A model generated the notes under the pieces. That model did not search any database. It was given only the letters and a program-made list of their open reading frames with translations, and was not told where the DNA came from. The translations under genes and the position numbers were made by a program. Positions 7,555 through 16,165 of a stretch of 19,402 nucleotides of DNA are shown piece by piece (position 1 is the stretch's first letter; every line of letters starts with the position of its first letter). This DNA is from Mycoemilia scoparia (lineage: Eukaryota > Kickxellomycota > Kickxellomycetes > Kickxellales > Kickxellaceae), in NCBI GenBank assembly GCA_027575805.1, contig JANBPU010000290.1, positions 1 to 19,402 of the forward strand, read 5' to 3'.

Positions 7555-9367
7555 ATGGCTTCAAGCACTATGCTTAGCGACAAAGAAAAGAAGAAGCTTG
7601 CTGCAAAGCATGCCAAGATACTTAGCGAATTAGTAAAACATCCTGATAATGCAAACTGTGCAGATTGTGGTGCACAAGGTAATTAGCACATCATTTCGGC
7701 TGATTTCCATGTACATTCCAGATTAGCCTCCATAAGTTATGGAATGCAGCCTTTATAAACAATATAAAGATACATGCAATTGCTAATGGCCATTTATTGT
7801 TTAATATTTAGGTCCCCGCTGGGCCTCATGGAATAATGGCATATTCCTGTGCATCCACTGTGCTGGTGTCCACCGTAGAATCGGTACACATATATCCAAA
7901 GTAAAGTCCATTAGTTTGGACATGTGGACAGCAGAGCAGATCGAGGTAACTATATTTCTGCTAATATAATAAACCAGGTAGCAGAGTCTCCTCTAAAAGT
8001 GTATCAGAGTAATCTCTCCAATGCTAGCCTAAAAATGTATGGCTTATGGGCCAAATTTGCCCGAGGCTTGGAGTACCCCAGTCTTTTCCCTTTTAATGAA
8101 GCACCTGCCAGGTACAAAATCAATGTGACAACTAATTATGGCTGACCATTGATGACATTTTACATATTAGCACTTTAGAAAGATTGGAAATGTTAGAGCC
8201 AATGCGTTCTTCAACCCACATCCAGCCCGCCATCCTTTCAACAAAAATTGGTCAGATAGAGAGCGAGAGCGCTATATTAGAGATAAGTATGAGCGGAGGT
8301 ATTTTGTTGACTACGCAAATGGTACACCCGATCCTACCACTGGAGAGAATGACGAAGAAGATATTCCAACCCCAGCCAGAGATGAAGCTTATGGCTTGAT
8401 GCGGCTTCGTGAGATGGGCTTCAAGGATGTAAAGGCAAACCATGCGGCACTGACCAAAACCAACTATGATGTCGATGCCGCTGCCAAGTTACTTCGTAGG
8501 GATAGATCGGGATCAAGCGCTTCTAGCGTTTTTACTGATGATCATATAAAGGTTAAGCAGCTTGTCCGCATGGGTTTTGAAGATAAAGCTCAAAATGTTA
8601 TTGCTTTACAAAAAGCTAATGGCGATATTAACAATGCTATCGAGTTTTTGGTCAGTGACACTCCTCCAGAGGTTCCGTCCAAAAAGACCACCTCAACAGG
8701 TGCCACTGCGGCTTCAAGCAACAAACAAAGTGCCGCAAATGACCTTCTTGGTCTTGACTTGCTAGGTGGCGGTCCTCCCCCAACCAGTATGGCCGATATT
8801 AGTAATACATCAATACCCTCTTCTACTAATGGCGTATCTTCTATAACCAACAAGATGGCCGGAGTAAATATTTCAGAGAGCCAAGCTGCCCCAGCGCAGA
8901 CTAAGCAGCAGCCCGTTGACCTTTTTGGTGACTTTGGGGATTTCTTGTCTGCCCCCTCTCAACCTAAACCAGCAACATCCACACAGGCAAATGTGATTTC
9001 AACATCATCCAACACTGTACCTGTAGCAAATAGTACGGCTATGAGTACAAGCATTGGGTCATATAGTGCCAGTCCCGCTACCAAGCCTACTCAAGTGCCA
9101 GAATCAGTCTCAAAAGCAACATCTCCAGAGTCAAATGCCTCAAAAGCTGGCTCTAGTAGCATATTTGACAAAGACTTCATAATGTCTCTCTATTCTAAGC
9201 CTCCAGGTGCAAGCAGTGGTGGCGCTTCTACCACAGCCTCTCAGCCAGGATTCATTTCAGCCGATATCGATCCTTGGGGAAGCTTTGGAAATACTACTAC
9301 GACAACAAGCACTTCTGCAAATAAGAAAGGCACAAATGGTCTATCTGACTTTGATTCTTTGGTTTGA
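7555..9367 (+). CDS. ArfGAP with two UBA domains (SMAP/Age2/Ucp3-like)
   Basis: This GTPase-activating protein for Arf acts on coated-vesicle traffic. Three exons are inferred: 7555-7678, 7812-7945 and 8171-9367, with GT-AG introns of 133 and 225 nt. They join to 484 residues. The ArfGAP zinc finger uses C35, C38, C55 and C58 (C-x2-C-x16-C-x2-C), with the arginine finger R63 in [19 protein letters not shown] and [10 protein letters not shown] follow as in the SMAP group, the second block read after the intron-2 splice. UBA-like domains lie at about 158-197 (MRLREMGF...) and 211-248 (KQLVRMGF...). The C-terminal half is low-complexity S/T/A/P with a clathrin-box-like LLGLD (278-282) and DLFGDFGDF. 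This layout resembles fission yeast Ucp3 (ArfGAP plus UBA) and animal SMAP proteins. The start is the first ATG before the zinc finger. Intron 2 contains a dispersed repeat copy. The gene ends in TGA. Confidence 0.9.
7985..8135. repeat. Dispersed repeat copy B inside ArfGAP intron 2
   Basis: Most of the 225-nt second ArfGAP intron is made of sequence matching the intergenic copy at about 4620-4790 (GTCTCCTCTAAAAG, CTAAAAATGT, TTATGGGC, TTCCCTTTT in order). The splice sites (GTAACT at 7946 and TATTAG ending 8170) lie outside it. This suggests an element landed in, or makes up, the intron. Confidence 0.55.
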
Positions 9368-9384
9368 GGTTTAAAAATCGCGAT

Positions 9385-9390
9385 AATAAA
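9385..9390 (+). promoter_or_regulatory. Candidate AATAAA polyadenylation signal
   Basis: AATAAA lies 17 bases after the ArfGAP stop codon, with a second AATAAA at about 9469. Either could serve the 3' end of this gene, which is tail-to-tail with the deacetylase gene. Confidence 0.4.
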
Positions 9391-9624
9391 GTTATAAATG
9401 TCAACTATTTACATTATCCTGGTCTTGCTGATTTTATTTTCTAGTACTATTTGAAGAAAGGCCCGAGGAAAATAAAGTTTTGTAAAAGGATTGTGCTATA
9501 GCATCATCGTACACGATAATTTAAATTAAAAGACAGAAATAAAACAAGGCAAAGTATAAAAAGAAACATAGTAGACAGGCAATGCTGGCTGGTCATAAAA
9601 GCGATAGAATTTAATTATATATAT

Positions 9625-11125
9625 CTATGGTGTCTCTGGAACAGATTGGTGTGTTCTTGGGGTGAACTTCAATTCTTCAGGCTTGACTTCCTCACCATCA
9701 ATGAATACGCGCTTGACGTTGAGGTCATCATCAAGGAGCAAGAAGTCAGCATCGGCTCCAAAGTTGAGAGTGCCTTTACGATCAGCGATTCCAAGTGCCT
9801 CTGCTGGGTGCAAAGTAGCATTTTCTAGGGCTTCGACCTTGCTGGCACCTGTGAACTTGACAAAGTTGCGCACACACTCGTCCATAGTAGCTACTGATCC
9901 AGCAATAGTGTCTGTTCCAGTCAAGACCACCTTCCCGTTGGTGACCTCAACATCAAGCTGCCCAAGTTTATATGCACCATCGGGCAATCCCTGGGCAGCC
10001 ATGGCATCTGTCACAAGAATGGCACCCTTTGGATGAGCGTTGTAGGCGATTTTTATAGAATTTGGATGGACATGAATACCGTCACAGATTATGCCATAGT
10101 AGGGGCGGTGTTCTGAAGAGCCTAGCATACCAACGACTCCAGGGTCGCGCTGGTGGAACGTGGGCTGAGCATTGAAGAGGTGAGTAATGAGAGTACAGCC
10201 ACGACGACAGGCCTCTTCAGCCTGGCTGACAGTAGCCATAGAATGGCCAACACTGACCTTGATTCCGGTCTCCCTTTTGATTTGCTCGATGCTGTCCATG
10301 ATACCCTCGACTTCTGGTGCAACGGTGATGTATGCCACTTTTTCTTTAAGATTCTTCAATCCATAGCGATCAGTAAAGTCAGAAAGGCCCTTTGGGGCAG
10401 AGGTGAAGGTAGTGACCTCGTGGGCGCCCTTCTTTTGAGGGCTGATGAACGGTCCTTCAAGATGAGCACCAAGAATCTCGGCACCATTATGGATATCACC
10501 TTTTCTAGGGCCAAGGTGGGGCACAACCTATATGGCAGGGAAAATATATTGGCTTATCAATAAGTGTTTACAAGTCGCTATAAATGAGACCAATAGACAA
10601 CAAAAGTGGCCCAGTAGATAATTGGACGAAGTTCTGGGAAACTCCAAAGAAAATTGCTGTTTACCCTAGAACAGATTGGCATTGGACAGGGGAATCTCAA
10701 TGCCCGCTAAACCCACTGGGTACTATTGTAATTGCATTTCTGTTGCTGAGCATTGGACATACCTTTTCATACACATCAGCCTCAGAGCTGACGAGGGTGG
10801 GACAGTATGAAGTAACACCCTGCAGAAGAAGCCCTTTTGAGATCACATCCGCAGCTTTGGCAGCACAATCGGAGTCTGAAGTAAAGTCATAGCCGAACGC
10901 ACCATTAAGCTGAACATCGATATACCCTGGAGAGATAATGCATCCCTCGCAGTCGATTGTAATGTCCGGCGTCACCTGCTTTCCCCAAAACATATGCCGG
11001 GGATCGATGATACGACCGTCCTGGATATAGAGGTAATCTTCTACAAGCTCGTGGTTGCGAAGGACCTTGCAGTTGTAAAACTGGACGATGTTTCCTGCAG
11101 GAGTGAGAGGTCTTTTGGCTGGCAT
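9625..11125 (-). CDS. nagA: N-acetylglucosamine-6-phosphate deacetylase
   Basis: This cytosolic enzyme converts N-acetylglucosamine-6-phosphate to glucosamine-6-phosphate plus acetate, the second step in catabolism of chitin-derived GlcNAc. Two exons are inferred on the minus strand, 11125-10763 and 10527-9625. The intron of 235 nt (10762-10528) has GTATGT and CATATAG ends and is phase 0. The product is 421 residues, normal for the family. The amidohydrolase fold is shown by PGYIDVQLNGAFGYDF (66-81), HLEGPF (metal-ligand E145), GHS (H216), THLFNA (H237), DGIHVHP (270-276) and VTDAM (catalytic D295). The frame is open further upstream to 11209, but MPAKRPL at 11125 sits at the usual N-terminus, so I chose it. 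The stop is TAG. It is convergent with the ArfGAP gene, with 257 bases between stops. No other GlcNAc-pathway gene is next to it. Confidence 0.92.
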
Positions 11126-12164
11126 TTTGTTTAGTTGTGAATGGATGAAGATATTCAGAGCTAGTTGAACCGTATGGCACCAAAGGAGGACGAGGCCGTG
11201 CTGTGACAATAATACTATTGAAAAGGTGTGTGTATGATGAACTAATCAGTCAAAGAAAGTCAAGAAGGATAGTGAATAGTAAAAAGAGCAGAAAAATGCT
11301 GTGGTGGATCACCTGAAGTTCAGGGTGTGGCACCATGCCTGTTTAAATAGCTCTCAGGCATTGGAACGCGCTGGAGGTGAAAGAGCCACCAGGCTGGTAG
11401 TAATGTGTGAGGGTATATAGAAAGAGTGTGTCAATGTGATAGATAAGCCTCGCTTTTGGGGCTATCCAAAGCAGCCTATATTTTGTCCTTTTGGCCCTTC
11501 CATGCCATGTTTGTCCCTGCAGCTGGGCTATAATTCGATAACTCGAGCTTTGCTGTTATTGCTGACAGCATGGGGTTTCAACAAATATCCACTCCAAACT
11601 GTCCAATCCTTTTATCACAAGCTACACGCATTGCACAATCAAAGCCCATCTCAACCCTCCCCCATTGCTGCTAGTTCTTGAGGAGGATAAGCACCATTAG
11701 GCCACGGGATTGGCTAGCTTCCAGGGCGCTCTCAAGATCTTCTTTGTTTAAGCTGCACAAACAGGCTTTATTTGGGCCCTTCCCCCGTGTTAATGTCCGT
11801 GCTAGTTCGCCATTGGCCACTCGGCGGTCTCTGCAAATGTCAACAACCACCAAGCCCAACACATCTAGCTTTGTATGGCTTAGCCGTGTGAAGAAGTTAC
11901 ATAAATTGATTTTCAGGTATGGCTGACAGCAGTGACTGGCTAACTCCAGAGAGAGGCCGTTCGTTTCTCAGGGCTTACTGTTTGGAATTTAGAGATATGC
12001 CATATACTTCCATATAACCCCTCTATAATAGACCAATTGTGGGAAATCCATGTTGCAATGAAATTTTTTGTATTAGTGACCGCAAACAGAAAGTTCCTCA
12101 AATATTTGAACACCACGCTATTTATTTTCAAATACAACCATGAAGTGATAATATGGCAGGATCT

Positions 12165-12240
12165 CCTTTAAGGGTGTATAAGAATAATACCCTGTATAAT
12201 GACCAATAATCTGTTTCCTTTTGATGGATAGCTTGACATA
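12165..12240. repeat. Short dispersed repeat copy C
   Basis: TCTCCTTTAAGGGTGTATAA and the following AATAAT resemble the start of copy B (TCTCCTCTAAAAGTGTATCA). A TTTCCTTTTGATG block resembles its later TTTCCCTTTTAATG. The middle is deleted relative to copies A and B. The match is weak. Confidence 0.35.
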
Positions 12241-12479
12241 TCAAAACTCTAGCCTCTTTAATTACATATATGCTCAAAAAATACTTAAGGTCTCGTTAGA
12301 ATCGGGTATCACTCTGTGACAATTAAGATTTTAGGGTATTGCCATCCAGCAAAACCTGTTATGCACACCTTTATGTACTTTTAGTACAAAGTACAGAGCC
12401 ATCAACGTCTTCAAGAAGTTTGGCAGATATTAGCGGATATACGTGCATCATCATCATAACATAAGTACAAACAGATAGT

Positions 12480-12502
12480 AAAATCCCGATTTGGGGGATT
12501 TT
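12480..12502. repeat. Small hairpin, 8-bp arms
   Basis: AAAATCCC (12480-12487) and GGGATTTT (12495-12502) are perfect inverted arms around a 7-base loop. They lie just before dispersed repeat copy D and may be an edge of that element. Confidence 0.5.
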
Positions 12503-12506
12503 TATA

Positions 12507-12620
12507 TATGAGAGATGATTTTGAAGAGCTAAAAACAGACTTTAGATGACAACGATAATATAGGCTGGCTAGTATGCAGGTTGAAACTGGTCTACTAGTA
12601 AAAATTATGATCCATATGTG
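12507..12620. repeat. Dispersed repeat copy D
   Basis: About 100 bases (12507-12606) align with 19207-19300 at roughly 80% identity, including TTTTGAAG, GCTAAAA, CAGACT, GGTTGGCC/GGCTGGCT, TATGCAG and AACTGGTCTAC. The end, AAAATTATGATCCATA (12600-12615), is repeated exactly just before copy A (about 4573-4588), linking the families. Confidence 0.65.
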
Positions 12621-12842
12621 GAATGAATCCTAGGAATTCCTTTCTAAGCAAACATTGATATTTTAGATGACGCATTTATGATTTATACCATCCTTTTGAA
12701 TAGTGATAATAATAATAGTAATAATGTATAAAATGCTTTAGTGAACAATCCAAAGAAATGAATATCCTCTATTATATAGGCGGCAATGGGTGCTGTGGGG
12801 TGTGTGTGTATGTAGGCTTTACTTTAATATGGCCACACATTC

Positions 12843-14757
12843 TTAGTGACACTTTTTGCCTACAACCGAAGCACCTTGCTCCTCGTATTCCTGGCGGGAA
12901 ATCCACATTTGGTGGAATGTGCCCAATGAAGACAGAATAGATCCACCAAGCCATGGCATGAATTTTCTCTCGGACAGAGATGTGGCAGAAAATAGACGTA
13001 CTTTGCTCTAAATTCCAAGATACAGTTATAAATAGTTAGTCTAAAGAATACATAGGAGCAAAGGGCTAAAACATTTCCTATCTGATTCACATATACATAC
13101 TCCTGGCGTGGCATTTATTAACTCTGCAGATATTCTTTCCGAAAACAATGGGAATGCGGTATTTCCACCAGATAAAACAACATTCCCTAGCAAATGGGGA
13201 CGAAGATCAATGTCCGTGCGTGACAAACTGGCAACAGTCAACTCATGGATGCCTAGCAGCTTTTGCTTGTCTTTCGAATTTTGTTCTTGTGATGAAGATT
13301 GCTGCTCTCCATTTACATTTTTCTTTCCAACTATATTATTGTCAGATGAACCGGTATCACCACCATACTTTTCGAGCAATTCATTAGGTCTAAACATAAC
13401 CTCTGGGGTACGGAATCTTTCTATCCCAACCGAAAGGTTAAATCCATCAGGAAACTCAAAGGGTTTCTGAGGCTCATTGGCTAGTTCTGGACCGCCATTG
13501 AATAGCCCAAAGTGGATTGTGGAAGCACTGCATACTGATTCCTTGTATTCTTGTACAATATTATTCCAAGTTTCCTTCCTAAAAGAGTCTGTTATACAAC
13601 TCTGGTCTACGTTTGAACAAAGCTGTACATTCGGTGTCTTCATTGATTCTACTGGTGATTTACCAGCAATCTCAAATAGACCTCTGGGTTTATAGTGGTA
13701 GTTCCGCTCTAGCTGCTTGAGGATCTGCCCAGTAACTAAGTCACCACCAAAATTGTCTGTCTGTTTTGCAATCGCCTGCTTTAATGCAAATCCTTCATAT
13801 ACAGGGACAACACTTGAGCATTGGGAGCCAGAATCTATTATAAGGGAAGTGTGCTTCCCAGCAGCAAACCTAAATGAATATATATTGTATTACTTTATAA
13901 GATCATCTCCAACAAGGAATACAATGTATAGTGATTAGAATTTGTCAACCTACGCTGATAGGACTGCCGTGTTACAGACAAAAATGCTGGGACTTTGAAC
14001 TTTTCAAAAGCCAACTCAGTAAGCTTTTCTCTTAGAGCGGGAATATTCCAAGCAGCTTCTGTTGTCAAGATTGGGTGGGTCTCGGTATCAGCACGCAGGT
14101 AGTCATTAAATGCATAGTTCCAAATGTTTTCGTATGCATCCCAATCATCAACTATATTGTGTCCAAAAAATATGTTTAGGCAAATACTGATGGATGACAC
14201 ATTTGGTGCTCTATGGTGGTTTAGTGTAATATATAAGCTTACTCAGACCATCTTTCAGTGGGCCCTTAACCTCCATGTTTGGACGATATTTTGTTGAAAT
14301 CCCATTTCCAATATAATACTTTCGCTTTGTCTTGGTACGTGGGTCTTGTTCCTCTGCACTTGGTTTTTCAGTATCAACAGCGTTAGAGTTAGAAGCAGTA
14401 CCCCCATTATCATTGGCTTTGCTCTCTTCCACATCCATTTTATCTGAGTCGTTGGCTTCTGCAGAAGATGAATTTCCTTTATTTTTGCCATTTTCCCCAG
14501 CTAGGCTGGTGTTGTCCTCATAATCTATATATCCAATGCGTGAGGAAAACAGACATTTTGGTGTATCTTCACCAACAAATCCAGCCCGCGTCTATCCGCT
14601 TCCAACATCAATTACTAGCGCATTGACCTCGTCTTTAATTTATATATATATATATATCAATGTGTGTTATGATATCTGGTACTTTTAGTAATGGTTAAAT
14701 GCCGATTTAACATTGATTTTGATATAGTATAAACTTACTTCCTCTGTATATAGGCAT
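12843..14757 (-). CDS. ARP4: Actin-related protein 4 (Arp4), reading frame disrupted
   Basis: This nuclear actin-related protein is, by family, a shared subunit of the NuA4, SWR1 and INO80 chromatin complexes. Five exons are inferred: 14757-14739, 14632-14243, 14151-13954, 13869-13101 and 13007-12843. All introns are GT-AG and short (106, 91, 84 and 93 nt). The predicted start reads [18 protein letters not shown], typical of Arp4. Later motifs are [33 protein letters not shown] (phosphate loop 2), [29 protein letters not shown] and the C-terminal [17 protein letters not shown]. The total would be about 513 residues, slightly long because of an acidic S/N/E-rich insert near residues 45-105. 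Two breaks exist: an in-frame TAG at 14594-14592 (codon 20), and a missing base at the A-run 13980-13984 that shifts exon 3 before NTAVLS. Everything else is intact, so it is a very young pseudogene or contains sequence errors. Confidence 0.88.
14641..14657. repeat. (TA)n microsatellite in ARP4 intron 1
   Basis: Seventeen bases of alternating TA lie eight bases inside the 3' end of the first ARP4 intron, between the splice acceptor and the rest of the intron. Confidence 0.85.
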
Positions 14758-16165
14758 TTTGGCTGCAATCCTTGCTTTGAAACCTTTTTAAATAATGATC
14801 TTTATATTTTTACGTCCAACAAGTAATATTTGCCAAGAAACTGTTTAAATTATGAAATGTTTATTTACTTTTTCATAGCCATAAACAAAACAAATAATAC
14901 ATAAAGTACCAAGTTATGGGTTTGCTAAATAAAGCTGTCATTTTTAATCTGATCAATTTTTCGTGACCTGGCTTGATCATGTGCTTTCAGTCACCACAAA
15001 TACCGAGATTGAACATCAACACATCTAGTTGGGATGTTGCTCGTGACCAGAAAGGGGCCGATTTATAGATTGTCTCTTCTTTTAAGACAAGCGGCGAAGC
15101 AGGCGCTTATGAGGCGAAGAATTAGAAAATAACAATGTGCTTAGCCATGCATGTGTCCAGAGTCACATAAACTTGTTGGCATTTAACTCCTAAAAAATAT
15201 AAATCCGATGCACGAAGAATCAACACTCCTCAGAAACAAAAATACCGAATATCCCATGGCAAAATTGGCGGTGGTGCCCCCAGCATGTAGCCACTTTGGA
15301 AGAGGGCAGTTGCAAGTGATGTGGGTCCCCAAATCCTTGGACAAATCTAAAAACTGCCACGTTTCTAGAGCGAGAACCTTTGTTTAAAATGTTTCAATAG
15401 CACTGCTTCTTTTAATAAAGCGGATAGTCTGAGACCATTTCCAAAGCAAAAAAGCGTAGGCCACCGTTATAATACTTTTTGGTCAAGCTTGCGAACATTG
15501 TGAGAATCACTGCTTGCACCAAAAGAGTGAACAAGCTTGGATATGATCCGAAGATGAGTATTATGGAGGATTCCTAAACTCCAGCAAGCTTAACACCTTA
15601 AAACAAAACAATTGTATTGTTGGGAAATCCCACCTTATCCCGATTCAGGGGTAGCACTCAGAGTTTGCCCAACGAAAGGGGAGCGGCGACAATGAAAGAT
15701 GCTGCTGCAAGCCTTTTGGCGATACTTGGTTTCCACGCATTTACAAAATACACACCACACGTCCACACTGGACCCGACCCCATACCAGAGTGAAAAGATT
15801 GACAAGACCACTTGAGACTCATCTTGGTTATGATCGTATCGATATGCTGAGTTAGCTGAAGTCCAATCGGACTCGAATGCTCATATAAGGTTCTATCCCC
15901 AGCAAGGCCACTTCTTGAAGTAAGAACCTCCAATCTTTCCTCGCTCTGCTATTTCTGCTCTTCAATTTATTTTTAGGATCTCTCATCTTATAGATACATA
16001 TAGTATTGCTAGGGTTGCAGCCCGTCACTACTCGCGATAACAATCGATACTAGAACCATTCTTGCTAATCGACGTAGCAAAGCCACTTGTCACCGATACT
16101 ACTAATTAAAGAGCGAGGGGTTTCTTGACAGCTGCTGTAGCACATTTCGCACCACACATTTACAA
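14758..16165. other. Divergent intergenic region (ARP4/urease)
   Basis: This 1.4-kb stretch holds the promoters of ARP4 (minus) and urease (plus). I recognise no gene. A minus-strand open frame (15933-15658, 91 codons) has no known motif. A CGATAA core at about 16034, some 130 bases before the urease start, could bind a GATA nitrogen regulator, but a single such site is expected by chance. Confidence 0.5.

Larger units (their letters stand above)
11126..12842. other. Intergenic region upstream of the deacetylase gene
   Basis: This 1.7-kb stretch lies between the deacetylase start and the ARP4 stop. The part from about 11430 to 11900 is richer in GC than its surroundings. It holds short open frames on both strands, none starting at ATG with a recognised domain. 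The part from 11930 to 12842 is AT-rich and holds repeat pieces at about 12165-12240 and 12507-12620. No RNA gene was recognised. Confidence 0.55.

Noticed and set aside
11126..11209. Alternative upstream start for the deacetylase adding 28 residues
   Set aside because: The added residues look unrelated to the family N-terminus, while the internal Met at 11125 begins at the normal family position. It cannot be fully excluded.
11436..11926. Two open frames of 81 and 82 codons, the second with a basic, mitochondrial-presequence-like start
   Set aside because: They begin at GTG and TTG with in-frame stops just upstream and no ATG. I could not find splice sites joining them to a recognisable protein. 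The opposite strand also has an open frame here, which points to GC composition.
14592..14594. TAG as a reassigned sense codon
   Set aside because: The deacetylase gene ends in TAG at a normal family C-terminus, and the other genes end in TAA or TGA. One internal TAG plus a nearby frameshift fits gene decay or error better than a changed code.
15658..15933. 91-codon minus-strand frame upstream of urease
   Set aside because: No known motif, and it lies in the region expected to hold the ARP4 and urease promoters.
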